Assembly (NCBI GenBank): GCA_040756375.1
Contig: JBFLZC010000001.1
Location: 434,001 to 498,000 of the forward strand
DNA from: VGSG01 sp040756375
Lineage (GTDB): Bacteria; Desulfobacterota; Desulfomonilia; Desulfomonilales; Desulfomonilaceae
DNA length: 64,000 bases
Direction of reading: 5' to 3'
Shown: positions 42,877 through 50,828 of the stretch, piece after piece
How positions within the stretch are numbered: position 1 is the first letter of the stretch
Layout: the number at the start of each line of letters is the position of its first letter
The notes under the pieces: generated by a model
The model's database searches: none
What the model saw: the letters and a program-made list of their open reading frames with translations, nothing else
What the model was told of the DNA's origin: nothing
Made by a program: the position numbers and the translations under genes

Positions 42877-43725
42877 TCACGATCGGCCTTGGTTGAAGGC
42901 CCATTTGAGCGTCGTCGCTCCCAGGTAAGCTGCGCCGGCAATGATAATAGTTGTAGCGCCGGCCGGGTAATCAGGTCCATAACTCACGACCAGACCGGAC
43001 GTGGTGAAGACCGCGCACAAGATGGTCGAAATGACCATCATACGCCACATACTGGTAGAAAAGAGCGCTGCAATGCCTACAGGCAGTGTCAACAAGGCGA
43101 TCACCATCACGATTCCGACGACAGTGGCCAGGACCACTACAGTTAAGGCAGCCAAACTCAGCAACAAAAGATAAAACGCGTCGACTTTGAGGCCCCGCAG
43201 ACGCGCAAACTCCTGATCGAAACACACGGCAAGGAACTGGTTATAAAACAGGAGACCTATGGTCAAAATGATGGCGTCCAGTCCCACCAGCATCCACAGG
43301 TCCTCACTGGAAACCATGAGGATGTTCCCGAACAAATATCCCATCAGGTCCTCGTTATAGCCTGGGGTCTGAGTAATAAAGACAATCCCCACTGCCATGC
43401 CCACTGCCCAAATTGCGCTGATAACAGTGTCCTCTCTCTGCTTTGCCCAGAGGCTCACCAGCCCGATGACGAATGCAGCAATTATCGCCGAGACTAGAGC
43501 CCCGTGGATCGGTACCACGTCGTGCCAATGGTAAACCTTGTGAAGGTAAAGCGCCGCACCCATTCCGCCCAGAACAGCGTGAGCAATGCCATCGGCAATA
43601 TACGAAATTCGCCTCACCACAACATAAGTTCCAATAATTCCGCAGGCCACGCTGGCAAGAATTCCCGTCAAGAGGGCATATTGGAGAAAAGCATAGTGCG
43701 GTAGGTCTGTCAGAAACTGTGACAA
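42877..43725 (-). CDS. Zinc/manganese-type ABC transporter permease (ZnuB/MntB family)
   Basis: 282 residues with about eight membrane helices. The family motifs are VVRRISYIADGIAHAVLGG near residue 40 and the C-terminal SFxSGL-like STILCAVFTTSGLVVSYG. It forms the membrane channel for the ATPase and binding protein encoded upstream. Its start lies 16 nt inside the ATPase gene. The metal is probably Zn2+ by analogy with the His-rich loop of the binding protein; Mn2+ cannot be excluded. Confidence 0.92.
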   Translation of the reverse strand: MSQFLTDLPHYAFLQYALLTGILASVACGIIGTYVVVRRISYIADGIAHAVLGGMGAALYLHKVYHWHDVVPIHGALVSAIIAAFVIGLVSLWAKQREDTVISAIWAVGMAVGIVFITQTPGYNEDLMGYLFGNILMVSSEDLWMLVGLDAIILTIGLLFYNQFLAVCFDQEFARLRGLKVDAFYLLLLSLAALTVVVLATVVGIVMVIALLTLPVGIAALFSTSMWRMMVISTILCAVFTTSGLVVSYGPDYPAGATTIIIAGAAYLGATTLKWAFNQGRS

Positions 43726-44474
43726 TTGCAGCTCCCTTCACCGTTATGCCTTACCATCTTCATCGGCGAGCCATAAATATCGTTAATTATCTCGCCTGTA
43801 ATCTCACTGGTCGAATGCATAAGAACCTTGCGCTTAACGCAGATCACGTTCTTAACAACTCTCGAGACAAATCCAAGATCGTGAGAAACCATGACTATGG
43901 TCAGCCTTTGATTCAGAGCCTGAAGCAATGCGTACAGATCGCCTTCCATTGCCAGGTCGAGATTCGCGGTAGGCTCATCGAGGAGCAGAAGTTCGGGTTC
44001 ACAAACCAAAGCGCGGGCTATGAACAGCCGCTGGCGCTGCCCACCGGAAATTGATGAAAAAGCCTTCTTCCGTAGATCATACAGCCCCACTTGCCCAAGA
44101 ACCCCTCCCGTTATCTCTTTGTCCTTCCGCGTATATCGTCCGAAGGCTCTACCGTGGCCGAGGCGTCCCATCAGGGCTACATCCATGACCGTCGCGGGAA
44201 ATTGCGGATCCAGTTGTGAATGTTGAGGCATATATCCCACGCGGGGACGTGCTTCCTCGGAAGTCACTCCCAAAACCCGGATGTCGCCCCGGGAAGGTTT
44301 GAGCAAACCCAGCATGAGCTTCAGCAAAGTGGTTTTGCCTCCACCATTCGGACCTACTACAGAAACAAAATCACCTTGCGGAATGGACAGATTCACGTCT
44401 TCCAATACAGGATAGCCGTCATAGGAAAATGACAAGTCCTTGATAACAATGGCGAGAGAATCGTTTTCGCTCAC
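43710..44474 (-). CDS. Zinc/manganese-type ABC transporter ATP-binding protein (ZnuC-like)
   Basis: 254 residues. Walker A VGPNGGGKTTLLKL, signature SSISGGQRQRLFIARAL, Walker B ELLLLDEPTANLD, and the following MVSHDLGF switch histidine. The GGGKTT variant of Walker A and the short length are typical of the ZnuC/MntA subgroup. It energises import through the downstream permease. It follows the binding-protein gene by 19 nt. Confidence 0.93.
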   Translation of the reverse strand: MSENDSLAIVIKDLSFSYDGYPVLEDVNLSIPQGDFVSVVGPNGGGKTTLLKLMLGLLKPSRGDIRVLGVTSEEARPRVGYMPQHSQLDPQFPATVMDVALMGRLGHGRAFGRYTRKDKEITGGVLGQVGLYDLRKKAFSSISGGQRQRLFIARALVCEPELLLLDEPTANLDLAMEGDLYALLQALNQRLTIVMVSHDLGFVSRVVKNVICVKRKVLMHSTSEITGEIINDIYGSPMKMVRHNGEGSCNCHSF

Positions 44475-44493
44475 AGCGCGCCTCTGGCGGTTT

Positions 44494-45435
44494 CTATTTG
44501 TTCTGGGAACCGAGCGCCGAATCGATCTTTACGGCCATGTCCTGGAGATTCTTGAGATAGTCCGGAGCTAGATCATCCAGGGCGACTACCGCTCCTCCAA
44601 TAGCTTTGGCCAAGGCCTCTGCACCTTTTTTCGAGAACTGAGGCTGTACGAAGATGACCTTCACCCCGTCCGTTTTGGCTGAATCTATTAATCGTGCAAG
44701 CTGTTTTGCACTGGGTTCTTTCCCACCTATTTGCACAGGAACCTGTTTCAAGCCATACGCGTCGCCGAAGTATCCGTAAGCAGGATGAAACACGTAGAAG
44801 CTCTTGCCTTTCACAGGACCCAGGGCCTTTGTCAATCGCTCGTGGACCGCGTCCAAATCTGCTTGGAAGTCTTTAAGATTTCTTTCGTACTGCGCTCGAT
44901 TGCCGGGATCGATTCGGACCAGGGTATCCGCTATGGTTCGCGCCTGAATCTTGGCAAGTTGCGGATCAAGCCACGTGTGCTGGTCCATGTCACCAGCTTC
45001 GTGTGAGTGCTCGCGTCCCTTTGCCTCACCATGACCGTGTTTTGTTTCCTCAGCGTCCTTCTCTTCTTCGGTCATGGCTCGCAGCTTTATACCTTTTTGA
45101 AGATCAACCACTTCCAAGTTCTTGAATGTTGAACCTATCTTCTTGACAAGCGATTCCTCAAAAGGAAAACCCATCTTGAAGAGGATCCGCGCGCCGGCCA
45201 TCTTCGTCATGAGTTTTGGTGTGGGCTCAAATGTGTGTGGATCTTTCCCCGGTCCCACGAGGACGCTCACTTCCACATTGAGGCCTCCCACACGCTCCAC
45301 GAAATAGGCCATGGGCAATATGCTGGCAAAAACCTTCACCTTGCCGGAAGACTTGACTTCAGCACAGGCAGGCAAAACTCCCCACACGACAACAAACAGC
45401 ATTGATGCAATCAGAACGGCGCAACGTCTAATCAT
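44494..45435 (-). CDS. Metal ABC transporter substrate-binding protein (ZnuA-like)
   Basis: 313 residues with an N-terminal signal peptide (CAVLIASMLFVVVWGVLPACA). Cluster A-I family of metal-binding proteins: His67 in GPGKDPHTFEPTP, a second set around DQHTWLDP, a third histidine in FVFHPAYGYF-like VFHPAYGYFGDAYG, and a His-rich loop at ~133-153 (KHGHGEAKGREHSH) characteristic of ZnuA. This supports zinc as the substrate. It delivers metal to the permease of the same operon. Confidence 0.93.
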   Translation of the reverse strand: MIRRCAVLIASMLFVVVWGVLPACAEVKSSGKVKVFASILPMAYFVERVGGLNVEVSVLVGPGKDPHTFEPTPKLMTKMAGARILFKMGFPFEESLVKKIGSTFKNLEVVDLQKGIKLRAMTEEEKDAEETKHGHGEAKGREHSHEAGDMDQHTWLDPQLAKIQARTIADTLVRIDPGNRAQYERNLKDFQADLDAVHERLTKALGPVKGKSFYVFHPAYGYFGDAYGLKQVPVQIGGKEPSAKQLARLIDSAKTDGVKVIFVQPQFSKKGAEALAKAIGGAVVALDDLAPDYLKNLQDMAVKIDSALGSQNK

Positions 45436-45485
45436 CGAGCATCAGCTCCTTGGCCCCAGTGCGGCTCTTGACCGAACAGGCCGTC

Positions 45486-45776
45486 TCAATCGGTAGCATG
45501 AAGGTGTACGGATTCTTCCGGATCATAATCACAGACCACGTGAACCGCATTACAGGTTCCGCATTCCTCGAAATGATGGTTATTGGCGAACAGATCCCAG
45601 TGAGGCCGCTGGTGCGGCATTATTACTCCTGTCCCTTTGCAGAACGGACAGATATTGTTCAAGGCAGCGACCACTGCCGCGCGGATGAACTCCGACCTGT
45701 TGGGAATCCCCTTCATGGCCTCGCGCAACGATTCGGGAACCTTGAATGTTATAATGTCCAGTTTTTCTTTTTTCAT
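45486..45776 (-). CDS. Ribbon-helix-helix regulator with Cys/His-rich C-terminal tail
   Basis: 96 residues from the ATG at 45776, which has an AGGAAAGG ribosome site. Residues ~5-40 form a CopG/NikR-like ribbon-helix-helix (DIITFKVPESLREAMKG, then RSEFIRAAVVAAL). The tail has Cys43, Cys46, Cys72, Cys75 and Cys82 and several His (55, 59, 67, 68, 79, 91, 93), a zinc-ribbon-like arrangement (CPFCKG and CGTC). As the first gene before znuA it is probably a metal-sensing repressor. It differs from Zur, which is a Fur-family protein. Confidence 0.8.
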   Translation of the reverse strand: MKKEKLDIITFKVPESLREAMKGIPNRSEFIRAAVVAALNNICPFCKGTGVIMPHQRPHWDLFANNHHFEECGTCNAVHVVCDYDPEESVHLHATD

Positions 45777-45811
45777 AGGCACCTTTCCTCAGTGCTCGAT
45801 CGGATCTTAGC

Positions 45812-45845
45812 AAGTGATTATTACTTTGTAACACCGACTTGTCAA
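45812..45845 (-). promoter_or_regulatory. promoter of the metal-uptake operon with imperfect operator
   Basis: A perfect -35 TTGACA (minus strand, 45845-45840) and, 17 nt on, AATAAT (45822-45817) make a strong sigma70 promoter. The imperfect inverted repeat AAGTGATTATTACTT (45812-45826) overlaps the -10 and is a candidate binding site for the ribbon-helix-helix product. Confidence 0.65.
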
Positions 45846-46022
45846 GGCTTGGAGGATTGGGCACTTGCCCAGGATTAAAGATTGACCTGTGATTCAACGT
45901 TTTAGGAACGAGTGGGACTCTTGGCAAGGCAGGTCTTATGCGCGGAGGCTTAACTGCGTTCGAATGGGCTCACGCGGGCTGTCCTTTCAAAACTCCAGTG
46001 TGGCTTCATTCGTCTCGTCCGC

Positions 46023-46229
46023 TCAAGGAAGGCTTTGTTCCTCGAGAAGCTCCAGTTCCTTTTTCACCAGCTGATTCACCACGTCGCCCAAATCTTTGCC
46101 CTGTTTCTCGGCGATTCGCATAACGCGGCTCTGGAGCTTCGCATCGAGGTATACCGGTAAGCGTAGTTCCGCGCCTTTGCGGTGGAACTTGCCTCTCTCA
46201 GCCCTCGAGAAATCATACTCGCGTTTCAT
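46023..46229 (-). CDS. brnA: BrnA-like antitoxin
   Basis: 68 residues. The basic N-terminal part (MKREYDFSRAERGKFHRKG) and the ribbon-helix-helix-like ELRLPVYLDAKLQSRVMRIA followed by DVVNQLVKKELELL fit BrnA-type antitoxins. It begins 3 nt after the brnT stop. It is shorter than Brucella BrnA but in the right place and order (toxin first). Confidence 0.75.
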   Translation of the reverse strand: MKREYDFSRAERGKFHRKGAELRLPVYLDAKLQSRVMRIAEKQGKDLGDVVNQLVKKELELLEEQSLP

Positions 46230-46232
46230 TGC

Positions 46233-46538
46233 CTATTTCCTTAGGTATTGCTGGGTTTCGCTTCGGGTCGCCTTTCGCGCGGAAATCAATCTTATTCGCG
46301 CCATGGCTTCCGTCCCTTCCCGATATGTGTGACACACTACGAGCAAGGTCCCCGTTCGATCCACACCAAGAGTGACCCATCTATCCTCGTCACGACCGTG
46401 TTCTTCATCAAAGATAGACAGCGCTTGCGGATCAAGGAAGACCGTTGCCGCGCGCTCAAAATGGACCCCGTGGTCTCTGACATTGCGCCGAGCTTTGACG
46501 GGGTCCCACTCGAAATGGTACCGGAAGGGTTTGCCCAC
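46233..46538 (-). CDS. brnT: BrnT-type ribonuclease toxin
   Basis: 101 residues. BrnT family: FEWDPVKARRNVRDHGVHFE, then VFLDPQALSIFDEEHGRDEDR, GVDRTGTLLVVCHTYRE and RIRLISARKATRSE. It has a RelE-like ribonuclease fold. The start is a GTG at 46538 directly preceded by a -10 element, without a ribosome site, so a leaderless mRNA is likely. It is followed by brnA. Confidence 0.88.
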   Translation of the reverse strand: MGKPFRYHFEWDPVKARRNVRDHGVHFERAATVFLDPQALSIFDEEHGRDEDRWVTLGVDRTGTLLVVCHTYREGTEAMARIRLISARKATRSETQQYLRK

Positions 46539-46544
46539 GTGCGT

Positions 46545-46572
46545 ATTATCCCACGAAATGCCTTGTCGGCAA
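46545..46572 (-). promoter_or_regulatory. brnTA promoter; probably leaderless
   Basis: On the minus strand TTGCCG (46572-46567), a 16-nt spacer and GATAAT (46550-46545) lie 6 nt before the GTG at 46538. The same arrangement is conserved in the brnT remnant at 42751, which supports it. The 46573-46807 stretch contains low-complexity repeats and no gene. Confidence 0.5.
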
Positions 46573-46807
46573 AGAGACTATCGAGGGTCCTATGGTGGGC
46601 AGCGCTGATACTTGAAGCTTTGAACGGAGTGAGCTCTCCCTCACCCTCGCCTCTGCCGCATGGAAAGAGAGTTCTACGCCCCCTTCCTTGACGGGAAGGG
46701 GGCGAGGAGCGGGTAGACTTTCAGCCAAATTTCAATGCCTTGCGAATTAGTATGCCCCGGGATCAGTTCCGCCATGATGAGCAGGCGCCTCACTTACGAA
46801 CCAACCC

Positions 46808-46837
46808 TTGGACATCGTAGAATAATCTCGTTATATA
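46808..46837 (+). promoter_or_regulatory. putative ttcA promoter
   Basis: TTGGAC (46808-46813), an 18-nt spacer, then TATATA (46832-46837), about 35 nt before the ttcA ATG. Confidence 0.4.
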
Positions 46838-46872
46838 TTAGATTGCATGTTTAGGGTCTGCGCGCTTTACGT

Positions 46873-47676
46873 ATGAAGAACACGGCTTTCAGGAAAATCA
46901 TTCGGCTTGTGGGCAAGGCTATCGGCAATTTTGGTCTCATTGAGGATCACGATCGGGTATTGGTCGCGCTATCCGGAGGCAAGGACTCGTGGAGCCTCTT
47001 GTACGCGCTGCGGGAACTCCAAAGAAAGGCGCCGGTGCGGTTCGAACTCGGAGCCGTAACGATCAATCCTGGTAAGTCGGTTTTCGAGATCGAGTCGCTC
47101 GTCGCGCGTCTTGAACATGACCGCGTGGCACACCACATCATCCAAGGCAATATCGTGGAGGTGGTCGATCAGTACCTCACTGAAGGAACCAATCCATGTG
47201 CGTTCTGTGCGCGGCTTCGTCGCGGTATATTATACAGTTACGCTGCCCGCGAAGGTTGGAATAAGATCGCGCTCGGGCATCATATGGATGACTTTGTGGA
47301 AACCCTCCTGCTGAACTTGCTATTCAACGGGACGATCAAGGGAATGAGCCCCCTTTTGAAAGCCGACGACGGGAGGAACATAATAGTCCGTCCTCTTGTC
47401 TACGTCATGGAAGAGACGACCCGTACGTGTGCCCGAGAGCTTGACGTTCCCATTGTGGAATGCTCATGTTCTTTTGATGAGTCGAGAATTCATCGGAGGG
47501 AGTGGGTTAAGTCGTTGCTTGCGATGATCGAAGCCGAAGTTCCCGGCGCCAAATCAAACGTTTTGGCTGCCATGGGACGGGTTCATCATAGGCATCTGCT
47601 TACCACCGCGGCCCGGGATTTTCCGGCCGAACAAGAAGAGAGCTGCAAACAGGTCCTGGAGATCACGCATCGCTGA
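46873..47676 (+). CDS. ttcA: TtcA-type tRNA 2-thiocytidine synthetase
   Basis: 267 residues. The PP-loop SGGKDS is at about 34-39. A CxxC pair lies in TNPCAFCARLRRG, and further cysteines in VECSCSFDE; these bind the 4Fe-4S cluster of the TtcA family. LGHHMDDFVETLLLNLLFNG is the family signature. It thiolates C32 in tRNA. The next gene, ribE, begins 42 nt later. Confidence 0.9.
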   Translation: MKNTAFRKIIRLVGKAIGNFGLIEDHDRVLVALSGGKDSWSLLYALRELQRKAPVRFELGAVTINPGKSVFEIESLVARLEHDRVAHHIIQGNIVEVVDQYLTEGTNPCAFCARLRRGILYSYAAREGWNKIALGHHMDDFVETLLLNLLFNGTIKGMSPLLKADDGRNIIVRPLVYVMEETTRTCARELDVPIVECSCSFDESRIHRREWVKSLLAMIEAEVPGAKSNVLAAMGRVHHRHLLTTAARDFPAEQEESCKQVLEITHR

Positions 47677-47718
47677 TGAGCACGCGGCGCGGCTGTTGGT
47701 TGTGGGACGGGGGCATGG

Positions 47719-48360
47719 ATGTTTACCGGGATCATTGAGGCGAAAGGTAAGATCAAAGCTATCGAGCCGGTGGCCGAATTTCTCAGGATTCGCGTAGCCA
47801 CGGAAATGGATCTGTCCGGCGCAAAGATCGGGGATTCCATCTCAGTGGACGGCGCGTGCCTCACCGCGACGGTAGTGGACCGTGACGGCCGCGGATTCTG
47901 CGCGGATGTTTCCCCTGAAACCATGCGGGTGACTACGCTGGGAGGGATGAAGCCGGGTGACGAGGTCAATCTGGAACTGGCCATGCGTCTGGATTCAAGG
48001 TTGGGCGGGCATCTGGTCTTGGGCCACGTGGACTGCGTGGGCCGAATCGTGGAGAAGCGCCGCTCCGGCAATGGGCACCTCATGGGTTTCCAGGCCGATT
48101 CCGGTCGATACCTGATCGAGAAAGGAAGCATTGCCGTTGACGGCGTGAGTCTTACAGTCAATGAAGTCCGTGAGAATCGATTCCGGGTGATGATCATCCC
48201 GCATACTGGTACAATCACTGGGTTGATCCGAAAAAAGATCGGTGACCCAGTGAACATTGAATATGATATGATTGGCAAGTACGTGGAAAAATTCCTACTC
48301 ATGCGCGACACGGGATCGGGTGTCAGCGAAAAGACTCTGCGAGAGCACGGATTCATGTGA
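47719..48360 (+). CDS. ribE: Riboflavin synthase (alpha chain)
   Basis: 213 residues made of two lumazine-binding repeats, each beginning with an MFTGII-type strand: MFTGIIEAKGKI at the N-terminus and LGHVDCVGRI near residue 100. Motifs DGACLTAT and DGVSLTVNEV follow. It dismutates two 6,7-dimethyl-8-ribityllumazine molecules to riboflavin. First gene of the rib group; no FMN riboswitch was recognised upstream. Confidence 0.95.
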   Translation: MFTGIIEAKGKIKAIEPVAEFLRIRVATEMDLSGAKIGDSISVDGACLTATVVDRDGRGFCADVSPETMRVTTLGGMKPGDEVNLELAMRLDSRLGGHLVLGHVDCVGRIVEKRRSGNGHLMGFQADSGRYLIEKGSIAVDGVSLTVNEVRENRFRVMIIPHTGTITGLIRKKIGDPVNIEYDMIGKYVEKFLLMRDTGSGVSEKTLREHGFM

Positions 48361-48376
48361 AATAGTGGAGGAGAGC

Positions 48377-49594
48377 ATGGGCGTTCTGGTTGGTACTGAA
48401 GAGGCAATTGAGGAAATACGACAGGGGCGAATGGTAATTCTCGTAGATGACGAAGACCGTGAGAATGAAGGAGACCTGACAATTGCTGCGGAGAAAGTGA
48501 CTCCGGAGGCGGTCAATTTCATGACCAAGCATGGTCGAGGACTTGTTTGCCTGTCATTGACCCCGGAAAAGATCGACGCGCTGGACCTGCAGCTGATGGT
48601 GCCGAATAACAAGACCAAATTCCAGACGGCTTTCACGGTTTCCATAGAAGCTGCCCGAGGCGTAACGACGGGCATTTCTGCTCAAGATCGTGCGGTGACC
48701 ATCTTGACGGCCATGGACGAAGAAGCTGAGCCCGATGATGTTATTTCTCCAGGCCATGTTTTTCCGCTTCGGGCTCGGGGCGGCGGCGTGCTCGTGAGAG
48801 CCGGGCAAACTGAAGGAAGTGTGGATCTGGCCCGCCTGGCAGGGTTGATGCCCGCGGGCGTCATCTGCGAGGTGATGAAGGAAGACGGCACCATGGCCCG
48901 GATGAACGATCTCACCGAGTTTGCGGAACAATACCATCTGAAGATCTGCACCATTAAGGACTTGATTCGGTATCGTATGCGCACTGAACGGCTGGTGCGA
49001 CGAGGTGCGGAGACAGTGATCCCCACCGAGAGTTCCGGCGATTTCCGAGCCATTGCGTATCGGAATGATGTGGACAGACTGGAGCATATCGCATTGGTCA
49101 AAGGGGACCTCAATCCTGAAGAGCCTGTGCTCGTTCGAGTGCATTCCGAATGTCTTACCGGCGATGTCTTCGGTTCCCGACGCTGCGATTGCGGCCCTCA
49201 ATTGGAAAAGGCCATGCGCATGGTCGCGGAAGAAGGCCGGGGAGTCATTCTGTACATGCGACAGGAAGGCCGTGGAATAGGTCTGTTCAACAAAATCAAG
49301 GCGTATGCGCTCCAAGATCAGGGTTGCGATACCGTGGAAGCCAATGTGCGCTTGGGGTTCAAACCTGACCTCCGGGACTATGGAATTGGCGCACAGATTC
49401 TTGCGGACCTCGGAGTGCGCAAGATGCGCCTCATGACGAACAATCCCAAAAAGATCGTGGGCCTGGAAGGGTACGGCCTTGAAGTTGTGGAGCAAATCCC
49501 GATTATGGTCGATCCGTGTGAAACGAATCTGCGCTACTTGATCACCAAGAAGGAAAAGATGGGCCATATGCTTGAGATCAAGGAGCACTGCTGA
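48377..49594 (+). CDS. ribBA: Bifunctional DHBP synthase / GTP cyclohydrolase II
   Basis: 405 residues from the ATG at 48377, with a GGAGGAG ribosome site, 16 nt after ribE. The N-terminal half is RibB (VDDEDRENEGDLTIAAE metal site, TGISAQDRA, HVFPLRA). The C-terminal half is RibA with the zinc cysteines in SECLTGDVFGSRRCDCGPQL and the RQEGRGIGL motif. It makes both lumazine precursors, one from ribulose 5-phosphate and one from GTP. Confidence 0.96.
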   Translation: MGVLVGTEEAIEEIRQGRMVILVDDEDRENEGDLTIAAEKVTPEAVNFMTKHGRGLVCLSLTPEKIDALDLQLMVPNNKTKFQTAFTVSIEAARGVTTGISAQDRAVTILTAMDEEAEPDDVISPGHVFPLRARGGGVLVRAGQTEGSVDLARLAGLMPAGVICEVMKEDGTMARMNDLTEFAEQYHLKICTIKDLIRYRMRTERLVRRGAETVIPTESSGDFRAIAYRNDVDRLEHIALVKGDLNPEEPVLVRVHSECLTGDVFGSRRCDCGPQLEKAMRMVAEEGRGVILYMRQEGRGIGLFNKIKAYALQDQGCDTVEANVRLGFKPDLRDYGIGAQILADLGVRKMRLMTNNPKKIVGLEGYGLEVVEQIPIMVDPCETNLRYLITKKEKMGHMLEIKEHC

Positions 49595-49656
49595 TGGGAC
49601 ATCCGGCGCGGTCGAACTGGTGATTTCAGCGCCGAAGCTGCCGTACGGGAGGTATT

Positions 49657-50121
49657 ATGACGAACGCCATCGAGGGAAAGCTGGATGCCACCGGCTTGAA
49701 AGCCGCACTGGTTGCCAGCCGTTTCAATGATTTTATCGTGTCTCGATTGGTGTCGGGCGCGATTGACGCTCTGGTGAGGCACGGCGCGACCCAGGAAGAC
49801 ATCACGGTCGTCCGGGTGCCGGGAGCCTTTGAGATTCCCCAAGCGGTCGCGAATCTGGCCAGGTCGGGCAAGTACAGCGTGGTGATAGCTCTCGGCGCGG
49901 TGATTCGGGGCTCCACTCCTCATTTTGAGTATATTGCAGCGGAAGTGGCCAAAGGTGTGGCCCAGACAGCACTCGAATCGAAGATTCCGGTCAGCTTCGG
50001 CGTGTTGACCACTGACACCATCGAGCAGGCAATCGAAAGGGCCGGATCCAAGGCCGGGAACAAGGGCGCCGAAGCAGCCATGGCGGCTATCGAAATGGCC
50101 GATCTGCTCAGGCAGCTCTGA
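49657..50121 (+). CDS. ribH: 6,7-dimethyl-8-ribityllumazine synthase
   Basis: 154 residues. Family marks: LVASRFNDFIVSRL, VVRVPGAFEIPQAV, VIALGAVIRGSTPHFEYIA (with the catalytic His) and PVSFGVLTTDT. It condenses the pyrimidine and the 3,4-dihydroxybutanone phosphate. It is 62 nt after ribBA and before nusB, the classic order. A CCGGACG/CGTCCGG hairpin follows its stop. Confidence 0.96.
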   Translation: MTNAIEGKLDATGLKAALVASRFNDFIVSRLVSGAIDALVRHGATQEDITVVRVPGAFEIPQAVANLARSGKYSVVIALGAVIRGSTPHFEYIAAEVAKGVAQTALESKIPVSFGVLTTDTIEQAIERAGSKAGNKGAEAAMAAIEMADLLRQL

Positions 50122-50198
50122 CCAAGGAGATTTCCGGACGTATTCGGCGTCCGGCCACGAGGCGGAAAGAACCCAAAGCCGATGCAAACAAAGGCTCC

Positions 50199-50222
50199 TC
50201 CGTCATTCCCGCGCAAGCGGGA
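50199..50222. repeat. short CATTCCCGCGCAAGCGGGAAT palindromic repeat
   Basis: An inverted repeat around GCGCAAGC in the ribH-nusB gap, related in type to the CACCCCGGCGAAAGCCGGGG unit inside 62777-62950. Nothing else is seen in 50122-50312. Confidence 0.55.
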
Positions 50223-50312
50223 ATCCAGAGGCCGAAGAGGATGCTATCGGCAAACCATTTCCTACATTCACTAAACTGGATTTTACGACTAGTTTTAGAC
50301 CCCTAATTTCCT

Positions 50313-50807
50313 GTGCCATCCAGACGTAAAACCCGCGAATTCGTGCTCCAGGTCCTTTTTGCGGCGGACGCCCAAAAGCGAGACCCTACTACTATTCTCC
50401 CCTTCCTCGCAGAGCATTTCAGCACCGATGACGAGCATGTGATCCGCATGGATCGAGTCATGCAAGAGTTTGCCCGCGAGTTGCTCGCGGCGGTTTCCCG
50501 AGACAAGGAAGCCATAGACGACCTCATCGCTCGACTCTCCCATCATTGGAAACTCCACCGAATGAACCGCGTCGACCGGAACATCTTGCGAATGGCCATA
50601 GCTGAGATAATCACCTTTCCGGAAATACCCCTGGCCGTGACCTTGAACGAGGCGATCGATCTGGGCAAGAAGTACGGCGCAGAGAATTCGTCAGCGTTCA
50701 TCAACGGCATTCTCGACAGAATGAAATCGGCGAAATCCCCAGGCTTGGAGCTTGCTGGTCTCCGGGAATCTCTCGGATTACTTGACGAGCCAGCGACAAC
50801 AGATTAA
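50313..50807 (+). CDS. nusB: Transcription antitermination factor NusB
   Basis: 164 residues. The all-helical NusB fold is recognisable from SRRKTREFVLQVLFAAD, the MNRVDRNILRMAIAEIITFP motif and LNEAIDLGKKYGAENSSAFI. It binds boxA RNA with S10 in rRNA antitermination. The start is a GTG without a clear ribosome site. Its position after ribH is conserved in many bacteria. Confidence 0.93.
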   Translation: MPSRRKTREFVLQVLFAADAQKRDPTTILPFLAEHFSTDDEHVIRMDRVMQEFARELLAAVSRDKEAIDDLIARLSHHWKLHRMNRVDRNILRMAIAEIITFPEIPLAVTLNEAIDLGKKYGAENSSAFINGILDRMKSAKSPGLELAGLRESLGLLDEPATTD

Positions 50808-50828
50808 AATTATGATGTAATCATAATT

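Noticed and set aside
47677..47718. FMN riboswitch before the riboflavin genes
   Set aside because: Only 42 nt separate ttcA from ribE, too short, and no conserved FMN-riboswitch sequence was seen upstream.
48554..49588. 344-codon minus-strand frame opposite ribBA
   Set aside because: A shadow of a certain gene (ribBA), with no ribosome site or family signature.
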